This document shows positions 13,734 to 20,004 of a stretch of DNA of 20,004 bases, in pieces. The DNA lies in the NCBI GenBank assembly GCA_964592405.1, contig CAZQBY010000014.1:1-20004 (forward strand). Reading direction: 5' to 3'. Within the stretch, counting starts at the first letter, position 1, and every line of letters starts with the position of its first letter. The notes below the pieces were generated by a model, which ran no database searches, was not told where the DNA came from, and was given only the letters and a program-made list of their open reading frames with translations. The position numbers and the translations under genes were made by a program. Source of the DNA: CAZQBY01 sp964592405 [NCBI: uncultured archaeon]. GTDB lineage: Archaea; Altiarchaeota; Altiarchaeia; JAFGQM01.

Positions 13734-15146
13734 ATGGCATCAATACTATATAAACTAGAGCCTCTCTACAGGCACTTCCCGGAGATAAAGGCACCCACAA
13801 GGCATGTCAGCCTTAAAGAGAAATTCATGTGGGTGGGCATAGTACTGGTTCTCTTTCTGCTGATGGGGCAGATTACCCCCCTTGGGGCCGCGCGTGCTGA
13901 CGAGTCTCAACTGGGTATCATACAGGTGGTTTTTGCCTCACAGTTTGGAACTCTGATGTCAGTTGGTATAGGGCCAATAGTGACAGCATCCATCATACTA
14001 CAGCTTCTGGTGGGGGCCAAGATGATAAACCTGGACCTCCACAACACTGAGGACAGGGCGGTGTTTCAGGGAACACAGAAACTGCTGACTATACTGGTTG
14101 CCCTTTTTGAATCATATGCATTTGTAGGCATAGGCGCAATTCCGGTAACGAATCCAGCGGATCTTGGTTTGGTAATTTTTGTCACCTTGCAGATAGCCTT
14201 CGCCTCCATACTTTTGATGTTTCTGGACGAGATAGTCTCCAAATGGGGTATCGGGAGTGGAATCGGTTTGTTCATTGCGGCCGGTGTCTCACGAAGGATA
14301 GTCGTACAGGCACTCAGTCCGGTGCCGGCAGGTGCAGGCGGCTTCAGGGGCATCATACCAAACTTCCTAGCACAGCTTGCGGAGGGACAGCTGGATCTCT
14401 TCATGCTCTGGCCGGTAGCCACGACAGTTCTTGTTTTTCTAGCTGTGGCCTATTTCGAATCCCTCAAGATAGAGATACCGCTGTCATACGGCCGCTTTGG
14501 TGTAGGTGCCAGATATCCTCTCCGCTTCTTTTATACATCTAACATACCTGTCATCCTGACGTCGGCTGTCCTTGCCAATGTTGTCATATTTGCTGGCATT
14601 TTCAGTGGACTAGGAATTCCGATTTTGGGTGAAACAGTAAACGGTCAGATAGTTCCAAATCTTGAAAAGGGCGGGATTGGGTATCTTATAACTCAGGGCG
14701 ACCTTGGCGGGCGCGACGGTGTCTTTACACCGGGCGGCATAGTCAAACTTAGCAATCCTGCTGTGGTCCTCCACCTGATTGTCTACACTCTGGTTTTTGT
14801 TGGTCTTTGTGTCCTCTTTGGCGTTTTTTGGGTCATGATGAGTAACATGGACGCGGAAACCGTAGCCGAGCAGATGGAGACTTCAGGCTTACAGATACCC
14901 GGTTTCAGGGCTGATAGGAGGGTCATACGGAGGGTACTGGAACGCTACATACCGCAGCTTACTGTGGTTTCCGCCATAGCTGTAGGGCTTCTGGCGGTTA
15001 CTGCCAATTTGACCGGTGCCTTGGGTAGCGGGACTGGCATACTGCTTACAGTAGGCATACTCTACAGAATGTATGAGGAGATAAAGAGGGAGCAGCTCAA
15101 CGAGCTGAGCCCGGCATTGAGAAAGTTTATAGGCGGAGAGAGGTAA
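13734..15146 (+). CDS. secY: Protein translocase subunit SecY (Sec61 alpha)
   Basis: A 470-residue integral membrane protein with ten predicted membrane segments. The N-terminal amphipathic part (LYRHFPEIKAP..VSLKEKFMW) leads into TM1. The region around GTLMSVGIGPIVTASIILQLLVG matches TM2 after the plug; KWGIGSGIGLFIAAGV is conserved near TM4-5. The large cytoplasmic loop ESLKIEIPLSYGRFGVGARYPLRFFYTSNIPVIL binds the ribosome. A second cytoplasmic loop follows DAETVAEQMETSGLQIPGFR. It forms the channel for secreted and membrane proteins with SecE and Sec-beta. GGAG abuts the ATG without spacing, so initiation may depend on coupling to L15. Confidence 0.98.
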   Translation: MASILYKLEPLYRHFPEIKAPTRHVSLKEKFMWVGIVLVLFLLMGQITPLGAARADESQLGIIQVVFASQFGTLMSVGIGPIVTASIILQLLVGAKMINLDLHNTEDRAVFQGTQKLLTILVALFESYAFVGIGAIPVTNPADLGLVIFVTLQIAFASILLMFLDEIVSKWGIGSGIGLFIAAGVSRRIVVQALSPVPAGAGGFRGIIPNFLAQLAEGQLDLFMLWPVATTVLVFLAVAYFESLKIEIPLSYGRFGVGARYPLRFFYTSNIPVILTSAVLANVVIFAGIFSGLGIPILGETVNGQIVPNLEKGGIGYLITQGDLGGRDGVFTPGGIVKLSNPAVVLHLIVYTLVFVGLCVLFGVFWVMMSNMDAETVAEQMETSGLQIPGFRADRRVIRRVLERYIPQLTVVSAIAVGLLAVTANLTGALGSGTGILLTVGILYRMYEEIKREQLNELSPALRKFIGGER

Positions 15147-15180
15147 ATTAAGCTAACAAATCTAAAAACTGGTGAGAAAA

Positions 15181-15735
15181 ATGCTGTGTATTCTGCTTGG
15201 GATTCCGGGTGTCGGGAAGACAACAGTCTTGAGATCTGTTGCAAAGAAGATTAGTGTAAAAAGACTTAACTTTGGGGACTATATGTTCAATGAGGCCAAA
15301 AGGGCCGGTTTGGTCAATGACAGGGACGACATGAGGAAACTCCCAAGGGAGACTCAACTGGAACTTCAGGAGAAGGCAGCCCATGAGATACATATGCATT
15401 CGAGGGGACAAAATGTAATTGTTGACACCCACAGCTCCATAAAGACGCCAATGGGTTATATGCCGGGTCTGCCGGAGAACGTCCTACGCGCGCTTGATCC
15501 AGAGGTGATAATCCTGCTGGAATATGACCCAAAGCTTATTCATAAGAGGAGACTTGGAGACCCCTCCAGAAACAGGGACGAAGACTCCATTGAGGCAATA
15601 GAAGAGCACCAGCTGATAAACAGGTGTTTTGCATCCATTTATGCCTATCTGACACATTCAACGCTCCTCATAGTCCAGAATGTTGAAGGGAAACCGGAAG
15701 AAGCTGCCGAAAAAATAGCCGAGGTGTTCAAATGA
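15181..15735 (+). CDS. adkA: Adenylate kinase, archaeal type
   Basis: A 184-residue P-loop kinase: LCILLGIPGVGKTTVLRSVA carries the Walker A motif, and NVIVDTHSSIKTPMGYMPGLPENVLRALDPEVIILLE is the archaeal AdkA central region. ADP formation from AMP and ATP is the expected reaction, in the cytosol. The family is distinct from bacterial Adk (no zinc LID). Its place directly after SecY is conserved across Archaea and bacteria. I chose the ATG at 15181, with GGTGAG at 15171-15176 as ribosome binding site, rather than the in-frame GTG at 15172. It overlaps the next gene by four bases. Confidence 0.94.
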   Translation: MLCILLGIPGVGKTTVLRSVAKKISVKRLNFGDYMFNEAKRAGLVNDRDDMRKLPRETQLELQEKAAHEIHMHSRGQNVIVDTHSSIKTPMGYMPGLPENVLRALDPEVIILLEYDPKLIHKRRLGDPSRNRDEDSIEAIEEHQLINRCFASIYAYLTHSTLLIVQNVEGKPEEAAEKIAEVFK

Positions 15736-16568
15736 GCTGGATATTTCTAATACCTGTAATCGCCGCAGGGCTTTCATTCCTGAGCATCCTTATAGAGTTT
15801 TTTACCCATGACCGCGAGAAGGGCAAGGAACTGGAGTTTGCAATCAGGAGGAAACAGCGCGAGATAAAAGAGCTCCAGAAATCAAAGGACACCAAGGCCA
15901 TGATGAAGGCCAATAAGGAGCTGATGTCGCTGATGGGGCAGAACTTCCGCCTTCGTATGAAAACCATGTTTATCTCCTTTCCCCTCTTCATCATAGTGTT
16001 CTTTTTCCTGCAGAGTGCGCTCAATGTGGCACCACTCTATGCTGGTGGGGTCTCACAGCTCGGAGCGGATCTGAGGAATCTGGAATCATCCCCCCAGACT
16101 ATAACAGCACAGATCGTCTCGGATGACATAGATATATTAGGAGCCAATGTCAGGGAGCTCGAACTGGATGACAGGGGTGATCAGGGAGATCACCAGCAGG
16201 TCTGGTGGAATTTAACGGCCTCTGAGGGTCTGAAGAACTATGCCATCAGGATCTCTGCGGGTGCGGAGTCAGATGAGAAAACATACAGTATAAGGGTTGT
16301 GCCATCCGGGAGTCTGCTGGCGGACTTCACCCCCGCAGGTACGGACAAGGTCTTAGGCGGGAGTATTGAGGTAACACCACTCTACAAAGGTGTTGAGATA
16401 AACCTCTTGGGCATAAACCTCTCATGGTTCTGGTACTATCTCCTATCATATTTCATACTTGCAATTGCAATGATGCCTCTCAAGAACCACATACTATGGG
16501 GCCACTGGGGCGGCATAAGGCATCTGGAGAAAATAGAGCGTGAGAAGAATGAAACAGCAAAAAAGTAG
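15732..16568 (+). CDS. DUF106/EMC3-like membrane insertase candidate
   Basis: A 278-residue protein in the slot between adenylate kinase and L34e that DUF106 (EMC3/TMCO1, Oxa1 superfamily) proteins occupy in Archaea. TM1 spans about 3-24; a positively charged coiled coil follows at 27-70 (REIKELQKSKDTKAMMKANKE), then TM2 at 78-97 and TM3 at 232-250 (WFWYYLLSYFILAIAMMPL). Family members are thought to help insert membrane proteins beside SecY. The unusual part is residues ~103-225, a mostly beta-looking segment between TM2 and TM3 (ITAQIVSDDIDILGANV, AIRISAGAESDEKTYSIRVV) that looks much longer than in ordinary ~180-200-residue homologues and should face outside the cell. Confidence 0.85.
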   Translation: MSWIFLIPVIAAGLSFLSILIEFFTHDREKGKELEFAIRRKQREIKELQKSKDTKAMMKANKELMSLMGQNFRLRMKTMFISFPLFIIVFFFLQSALNVAPLYAGGVSQLGADLRNLESSPQTITAQIVSDDIDILGANVRELELDDRGDQGDHQQVWWNLTASEGLKNYAIRISAGAESDEKTYSIRVVPSGSLLADFTPAGTDKVLGGSIEVTPLYKGVEINLLGINLSWFWYYLLSYFILAIAMMPLKNHILWGHWGGIRHLEKIEREKNETAKK

Positions 16569-17085
16569 AAAAGGAACCAGGATTATAAAGAGGCGCACTC
16601 CTAGAGGGAGAACTGCCATCCACTACGTCAAAAAGAAGCCAAGAAAAGCCTCATGTGCTCTTTGTGGAGCCCTGCTTGGGGGCATTCCCAACGCCCTGCC
16701 GAGCGAGCTAAAGAAGATGACTCGGAGCCAGAGGCGTGTTTCCAGAATATTTGGCGGCGTCCTCTGTAGCAGATGCACCAAGAGGGTTGAGAAATACAGG
16801 TTGCGCATGGAGGAAGGCGTTGCAATAAAACGCGACCTGAGAATTGAGAAATTCCTGCCGAGGGGATGGTATGCCTCCCTGAGCGTCAAAGCAAAAGTCA
16901 AAGAAGCAGTTGCCGAAACCGGAGAGGAGACTGCTGCAGAAGCAGTAAAAGAGACCGGGGCCAAGAAGGCCGAGAAGCCCAAAAAGACGGCAACAAAGGC
17001 AGCTGCAAAACCCAAGGCGAAGAAAGAGTCCGGGACCAAGGAGGGAACCAAGAAGTCGGCGCAGAAAAAGGCGGCTGGTAAGTAA
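16549..17085 (+). CDS. rpl34e: Ribosomal protein eL34 with Lys/Ala-rich tail
   Basis: A 178-residue protein; archaeal L34e is usually about 85-95. The core (residues 1-90) has KRRTPRGRTAIHYVKKKP, a zinc ribbon with C36/C39 and C73/C76, and KMTRSQRRVSRIFGGVLC between them. L34e is a large-subunit protein found in Archaea and eukaryotes. Residues ~91-114 (KRDLRIEKFLPRGWYASL) look structured but unfamiliar, and the last ~65 residues are histone-H1-like Lys/Ala/Thr. The ATG at 16549 lies inside the preceding gene, eight bases after its GTGAG; an in-frame GTG at 16540 is the alternative. Confidence 0.93.
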   Translation: MKQQKSRKGTRIIKRRTPRGRTAIHYVKKKPRKASCALCGALLGGIPNALPSELKKMTRSQRRVSRIFGGVLCSRCTKRVEKYRLRMEEGVAIKRDLRIEKFLPRGWYASLSVKAKVKEAVAETGEETAAEAVKETGAKKAEKPKKTATKAAAKPKAKKESGTKEGTKKSAQKKAAGK

Positions 17086-17086
17086 G

Positions 17087-17608
17087 ATGATAGTGACTGT
17101 CGGGGGATCAATAGGTAGCGGGAAGACTACTTTGGCCAAAAATCTCGCCAGAAAACTGGGCTTAAAATATTACTCGGTGGGCCAAATGATGCGCAGACTT
17201 GCTGATGAGAGGGGCATTTCTGTCCTAGACTTGAGTCTTATGGCGGAGGACGATCCGAGCATAGACCAGCAGCTTGACACCAAGCAGAAAGAGCTCGCTA
17301 GCGAGGGGAACTGTGTCATGGACTCAAGGCTTGGGGCATATCTCCTGGATGCGGACTTCAAGATATGGCTGGATGCTTCCCCTCAGGTGCAGGCCGAACG
17401 CATAGCCGGCAGGGACGGCATTTCGCTGGAAGAAGCCAAGATGCGTATAGCCCGCCGGGAAGCCAGTGAGAACAAGCGCTATCGTGAGATATATGGTATT
17501 GATGTCGAAAACCGTTCGGTTTATGACCTTATCCTCAATACCGACAATATGACAAAGGAAGAAGTTCTAAAAAAGTGCCTTGATGCTCTAAAATCAAAGT
17601 GTCTGTAG
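17087..17608 (+). CDS. cmk: Cytidylate kinase, archaeal type
   Basis: A 173-residue P-loop kinase. Walker A is GGSIGSGKTTLAKNLARKL (residues 6-24); YYSVGQMMRRLADERG is the NMP-binding helix; VMDSRLGAYLLDADFKIWLDAS and the later RREASENKRYREIYGID are typical of the archaeal Cmk group. It phosphorylates CMP/dCMP using ATP. The order L34e-cmk-L14e-cbf5 is common in Archaea. It starts one base after L34e and closes the long second transcription block; a T-rich promoter region follows its stop. Confidence 0.95.
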   Translation: MIVTVGGSIGSGKTTLAKNLARKLGLKYYSVGQMMRRLADERGISVLDLSLMAEDDPSIDQQLDTKQKELASEGNCVMDSRLGAYLLDADFKIWLDASPQVQAERIAGRDGISLEEAKMRIARREASENKRYREIYGIDVENRSVYDLILNTDNMTKEEVLKKCLDALKSKCL

Positions 17609-17618
17609 TTTTTATACT
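17609..17618 (+). promoter_or_regulatory. Putative TATA box for L14e-Cbf5
   Basis: TTTTTATACT begins directly after the cmk stop codon and lies 33 bases before the L14e ATG at 17652. Initiation about 25 bases downstream gives a leader near ten bases. The T5 run could also serve as a weak terminator for the upstream transcript. Confidence 0.55.
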
Positions 17619-17651
17619 GCAAATATCAAATTTAACAGCATTGCCCAAAAA

Positions 17652-17918
17652 ATGGTTGCTATAGAAGTCGGAAGAGTCTGCAAGAAACTTACCGGGAGGG
17701 AGGCCGGCCGATATTGTGTGGTGGTGGACCTGATAGATGACAGTTACCTCTTGGTTACAGGGCCCAAAGGAATCAGCGGGGTTAAGAGAAGGAAATGCAA
17801 TATCCTCCATCTTGAACCGACAGAGAACAAAGTTGATATAAAAAAAGGGGCATCTGACGAAGAGGTTAAAAAGGCTCTCAAAAAGAGCAATCTTGTCGAA
17901 AAAGTCAAGCTTCGGTAG
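17652..17918 (+). CDS. rpl14e: Ribosomal protein eL14
   Basis: An 88-residue protein with the L14e SH3-like pattern: IEVGRVCKKLTGREAGRYCVVVDLIDDSYLLVTGPKGISGVKRRKCNILHLEPTENKVDIKKGA. L14e is a large-subunit protein of Archaea and eukaryotes that some archaeal groups have lost. The usual archaeal length is about 75-95. It is the first gene of a new transcript, judging by the TATA box. The lysine-rich C-terminus is short. The Cbf5 gene follows after a 105-base gap. Confidence 0.93.
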   Translation: MVAIEVGRVCKKLTGREAGRYCVVVDLIDDSYLLVTGPKGISGVKRRKCNILHLEPTENKVDIKKGASDEEVKKALKKSNLVEKVKLR

Positions 17919-17987
17919 CACACATCCTATATGGTCTTTCTGTTATTATCCTCTCAGCTTCTAAATCTCTGAATTCGGAATTGAATA

Positions 17988-18010
17988 TCTGGAATTGAAC
18001 AATTTCCAGA
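17988..18010 (+). promoter_or_regulatory. Hairpin in the Cbf5 leader
   Basis: TCTGGAATT (17988-17996) pairs with AATTTCCAGA (18001-18010) with one bulged base and a GAAC loop, 13 bases before the Cbf5 start codon. The 105-base gap also holds a direct repeat GGAATTGAA (17977-17985 and 17991-17999). A weak TATA-like CCTATATG lies near 17928. I see nothing else in the gap. Confidence 0.35.
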
Positions 18011-18023
18011 CCGGTGTCAGACC

Positions 18024-19019
18024 ATGTCGGAGATACTTATAAAATCTGAAGACGTAACCAGCCAAGACTATGGTTGCGCACCAGACAGGAGGCCGATTGA
18101 AGAGCTTCTGAGGAAGGGGGTAGTGAACCTAGATAAGCCCCGGGGACCCACCTCACATCAGGTCGCCTCTTGGATTAAAGACATCCTCGGCGTCAAAACC
18201 GGGCATGGCGGCACGCTCGATCCGGCAGTCTCCGGCTGCCTTCCGATTTTCCTGGGATCCGCTACCCGGCTTTCAGACCTTATGTTACTCTCGGGTAAGG
18301 AGTATGTCTGCCTGATGAGGCTCCATGCTCATGCCACAAAGAAGAATATAACCTCCCTCCTCAAGAAATTTCAGGGCAACATATATCAGCGCCCCCCAGT
18401 CAAGAGTTCTGTAAAGCGGGTTCTGCGGAAGCGGCGGGTGTATGAAACCGAGCTTCTGGAGATCTCTGACAACAATATCCTCTTCCGTATATCATGTGAG
18501 GCCGGCACCTACATAAGAAAATACTGCCACGATTTTGGTTTGATACTGGGGACAGAGGCACATATGCAGGAGTTGAGAAGGATCAGGAGCGGAGTATTCA
18601 CCGAAGATGATACTCTTGTTACGCTGCACGACCTAAAAGATGCCTATGTTTTTTGGAAGGAGGGAGGAGAAGAGAGGTTTATAAGGCGGTGTGTCCTGCC
18701 CATGGAGTATGCCGTGCAGAATGTACCAAAACTCTGGGTGAGGGATTCTGCAATAGATGCCCTATGCCACGGGTCGGATCTTGCAGCTCCGGGGGTCGTC
18801 AGGATGGAGAAATTCGGCAAGGGCAAGACGGTAGCTGTCATGTCGCTAAAAGGCGAACTGGTCGCATTGGGCGAGGCGCTGGAGACTACCGAGAGCATAC
18901 TGCGCGCAAAGAAGGGCTTTGTTGTCAGGACAGACCGCGTTTTCATGGAGCCCGGCACTTACCCAAAGAGATGGAAAACACAGAGTGAAAATACAAAAGA
19001 CAGCAGAAATGGAAACTGA
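18024..19019 (+). CDS. cbf5: tRNA/rRNA pseudouridine synthase Cbf5 (TruB family)
   Basis: A 331-residue protein. The TruB catalytic domain begins with GVVNLDKPRGPTSHQVASWI; HGGTLDPAVSGCLPI contains the catalytic aspartate D66. KEYVCLMRLHAHATKKNI, FQGNIYQRPPVKSSVKRVLRKRRVYE and CEAGTYIRKYCHDFG follow. The C-terminal PUA RNA-binding domain covers about 245-315. In Archaea Cbf5 is the catalytic subunit of H/ACA ribonucleoproteins (with Nop10, Gar1, L7Ae) and can also make pseudouridine 55 in tRNA. A glycine replaces the serine usual in GHSGTLDP. It overlaps the next gene by 11 bases. Confidence 0.96.
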   Translation: MSEILIKSEDVTSQDYGCAPDRRPIEELLRKGVVNLDKPRGPTSHQVASWIKDILGVKTGHGGTLDPAVSGCLPIFLGSATRLSDLMLLSGKEYVCLMRLHAHATKKNITSLLKKFQGNIYQRPPVKSSVKRVLRKRRVYETELLEISDNNILFRISCEAGTYIRKYCHDFGLILGTEAHMQELRRIRSGVFTEDDTLVTLHDLKDAYVFWKEGGEERFIRRCVLPMEYAVQNVPKLWVRDSAIDALCHGSDLAAPGVVRMEKFGKGKTVAVMSLKGELVALGEALETTESILRAKKGFVVRTDRVFMEPGTYPKRWKTQSENTKDSRNGN

Positions 19020-19605
19020 CCATTACTTTTCAAAAAAACCCAGATCGAAACCAAAACCCAGAACTTTGAGGCTTTTCATCAGTGGAAAACAAATAGTGTT
19101 CAGGACTTCATCCGGCATCTTTTCACCAAAGAGAATAGACAAAGCCACATTGCTTCTTATAGAAAATATGCGACTTGGAGACAAGATATTAGATCTTGGC
19201 TGTGGCTATGGCCCCATAGGTATAGCTGCTGCCCACCTCAAACCCGGATGTAGTGTAACTATGGTGGAAATAAATGAGCGCGCTGCAATGCTTGCACGTG
19301 AGAACCTCTCCCTGAACCACACCAAAAATGTGCGTGTTATAGAGTCGGATTTCTTTGAGAAAGTTGATGATAGATTTGACACAATTCTTATGAATCCCCC
19401 CATGGCCCTAGGACTCAAACGAATTTTCCTGTTGATTGAGGAGTGCCGGGAGCATCTGGCCGTGGGCGGAACCCTCCAGATAGTCGCGCGCCACAATAAG
19501 GGCGGCGCGCGCATAGCTGCGCGCATGCAGGAGGTTTTTGGAAATGTAGAGACCCTAGCCAAGAGCGGAGGGTTCAGGGTTTATATGTCAGTTCGCTCAA
19601 AATAA
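19009..19605 (+). CDS. Class I SAM-dependent methyltransferase (RsmC/MJ0882-like)
   Basis: A 198-residue protein. SPKRIDKATLLLIENM is followed by the SAM-binding loop DLGCGYGPIG (residues 62-71), the acidic end of strand 2 (TMVEINERA, near 84-92), SDFFE (113-117) and the catalytic-type NPPM motif (129-132), as in N-methyltransferases of the RsmC/MJ0882 group that act on guanine or adenine in rRNA. Substrate is not determinable here. The N-terminus DHYFSKKP resembles the start of MJ0882-like proteins. The frame is open further upstream to 18919, but that would overlap Cbf5 by about 100 bases; ATG 19009 is preferred. It ends the third transcription block. Confidence 0.88.
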   Translation: METDHYFSKKPRSKPKPRTLRLFISGKQIVFRTSSGIFSPKRIDKATLLLIENMRLGDKILDLGCGYGPIGIAAAHLKPGCSVTMVEINERAAMLARENLSLNHTKNVRVIESDFFEKVDDRFDTILMNPPMALGLKRIFLLIEECREHLAVGGTLQIVARHNKGGARIAARMQEVFGNVETLAKSGGFRVYMSVRSK

Positions 19606-19616
19606 TCGCTTTTCTT

Positions 19617-19666
19617 GCTGAGGTCTGGCTCGCGGGCGCCGGGACTTCATGCTCGTAGCCCTCAGC
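19617..19666 (+). repeat. tRNA-Ser acceptor-strand-bounded unit 1
   Basis: GCTGAGG (19617-19623) and CCTCAGC (19660-19666) are exactly the two acceptor-stem strands of the tRNA-Ser gene at 19757, and a G follows like the discriminator base. Only 36 bases lie between. GGCT (19627-19630) can pair with AGCC (19657-19660) as an inner stem. No anticodon arm or T-arm can be made. Confidence 0.7.
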
Positions 19667-19698
19667 GCTCATAAGCAGAGAGAATATCTCATGCTGAG
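19657..19698 (+). repeat. 42-base direct repeat, copy 1
   Basis: Contains the 3' acceptor strand of unit 1, a 26-base spacer (GCTCATAAGCAGAGAGAATA...) and the 5' acceptor strand of unit 2. It matches copy 2 at 41 of 42 positions. Confidence 0.9.
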
Positions 19699-19730
19699 CT
19701 TGGGCGAACCTTCGGTTCGCAGCCCTCAGC
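19693..19730 (+). repeat. tRNA-Ser acceptor-strand-bounded unit 2 (nested hairpin)
   Basis: GCTGAG (19693-19698) pairs with CTCAGC (19725-19730), and inside GCGAAC pairs with GTTCGC around a CTTCG loop (19704-19720). A G follows the outer stem like a discriminator. The design copies the hairpin at the window start and carries the same acceptor sequence as the adjacent tRNA. Confidence 0.75.
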
Positions 19731-19762
19731 GCTCATAAGCAGAGAGAATACCTCATGCTGAG
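19721..19762 (+). repeat. 42-base direct repeat, copy 2
   Basis: Differs from copy 1 by a single T-to-C change. Its last six bases are the first six bases of the tRNA-Ser gene, so the repeat joins the 3' acceptor strand of unit 2 to the 5' acceptor strand of the tRNA. Confidence 0.9.
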
Positions 19763-19840
19763 GTGGCGGAATCTGGTAACGCGCTGGACTGCTAATCCAG
19801 TGACCTTCGGGTCTTCCGGGTTCAAATCCCGGCCTCAGCG
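19757..19840 (+). tRNA. tRNA-Ser (anticodon GCU)
   Basis: All arms fold. Acceptor stem GCTGAGG (19757-19763) with CCTCAGC (19833-19839) and discriminator G (19840). D-stem GCG/CGC. Anticodon stem CTGGA/TCCAG around CTGCTAA, anticodon GCT at 19791-19793. Long variable arm GACC-TTCG-GGTC, as class II tRNAs require. T-stem CCGGG/CCCGG with loop TTCAAAT. CCA is not encoded and no intron is present. It reads AGC/AGU codons. Its ends are repeated on both sides. Confidence 0.95.
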
Positions 19841-20004
19841 CTTCCTTCTCTAGGCAACGCCCCGCGCCGAGGCGTCTGTTCACCTGTTTGCCGAGCTTAT
19901 TCGCCCAGGTGAACATCCCGGCCTCAGCGCTTCCTTCTCTAGGCAACGCCCCCGCGCCGAGGCGTCTGTTCACCTGTTTGCCGAGCTTATTCGCCCAGGT
20001 GAAC
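19826..20004 (+). repeat. 89/90-base tandem duplication including the tRNA 3' end
   Basis: Copy A (19826-19914, 89 bases) and copy B (19915-20004, 90 bases) are identical except for one extra C in copy B. Each starts with the last 15 bases of tRNA-Ser and ends with an inverted repeat GTTCACCTG...CAGGTGAAC (9 bp, 19-base loop). Each also contains CGCCGAGG, the same octamer as the outer stem at the window start. Copy B ends at the window edge, so the array may go on. Confidence 0.93.

Noticed and set aside
18919-19008. Longer N-terminus for the methyltransferase
   Set aside because: The added residues overlap the conserved PUA region of Cbf5 and show no conserved pattern; ATG 19009 gives the expected start.
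19657-19762. Minimal CRISPR array from the two 42-base repeats
   Set aside because: The repeats contain tRNA acceptor strands and the sequences between them are hairpins or related to the tRNA; there is no cas gene, leader or further copy.
19660-19763. Circularly permuted tRNA gene (3' half before 5' half)
   Set aside because: An acceptor 3' strand does precede a 5' strand, but no T-arm or anticodon half goes with it and an intact linear tRNA-Ser is present.
19689-19973. Minus-strand reading frame across the tRNA-Ser gene
   Set aside because: It is the reverse of the tRNA and repeats; the translated RPGFEPG string is a well-known false protein from antisense tRNA-Ser/Leu sequence.
1-20004. 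Window as a circular element closed by terminal repeats
   Set aside because: Only the octamer CGCCGAGG is shared by the two ends; the flanking bases differ, so the window ends are not direct terminal repeats.

Overview
The window is archaeal chromosome. The evidence is protein families shared only by Archaea and eukaryotes (S4e, L32e, L19e, L34e, L14e, SUI1/aIF1, the RNase P protein Rpp29, a Cbf5-type pseudouridine synthase), A/T-rich TATA-like boxes about 25 bases upstream of expected transcript starts, and a tRNA-Ser gene without an encoded CCA. The gene order is the classical euryarchaeal-type S10-spc superoperon. Having L34e, L14e and L30 argues against lineages that have lost some of these. 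I cannot say from sequence alone whether it is a conventional euryarchaeon or a DPANN/Altiarchaeota-like lineage.

Layout. Bases 1-530 hold a nested hairpin and a small GNAT-like gene with its own promoter. Bases 531-722 are a promoter plus a leader with three hairpins. Bases 723-5818 encode L3, L4, L23, L2, S19, L22, S3 and L29, mostly overlapping or separated by 0-3 bases. A second promoter at about 5831 opens SUI1/aIF1 (5869), followed after a structured gap by Rpp29 and then S17, L14, L24, S4e, L5, S14, S8, L6, L32e, L19e, L18, S5, L30, L15, SecY, an archaeal adenylate kinase, a DUF106/EMC3-like membrane protein, L34e and cytidylate kinase (to 17608). A third promoter at about 17609 precedes L14e, Cbf5 and a class I methyltransferase (to 19605). 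The last 400 bases hold tRNA-Ser(GCU) embedded in repeats.

How the genes work together. Nearly everything serves making and using ribosomes: r-proteins, an initiation factor, a tRNA-processing subunit, an rRNA/tRNA modification enzyme, the Sec61-type channel with an Oxa1-superfamily insertase candidate for membrane protein delivery, and two nucleotide kinases. Tight overlaps (ATGA, GTGA, TGA-AA-ATG) suggest translational coupling along the cluster.

Most unusual points. (1) Around tRNA-Ser there is a series of units, each bounded by the tRNA's own acceptor-stem strands and separated by a conserved 26-base spacer. It is followed by an 89/90-base tandem duplication that carries the tRNA 3' end and runs off the window. 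(2) Six r-proteins (L4, S3, L24, L32e, S5, L34e) carry long low-complexity charged tails. The one in L32e is built from a 24-base minisatellite. (3) The DUF106 insertase candidate has a large beta-rich insertion between its second and third membrane segments. (4) Structured leaders precede L3, Rpp29 and Cbf5.
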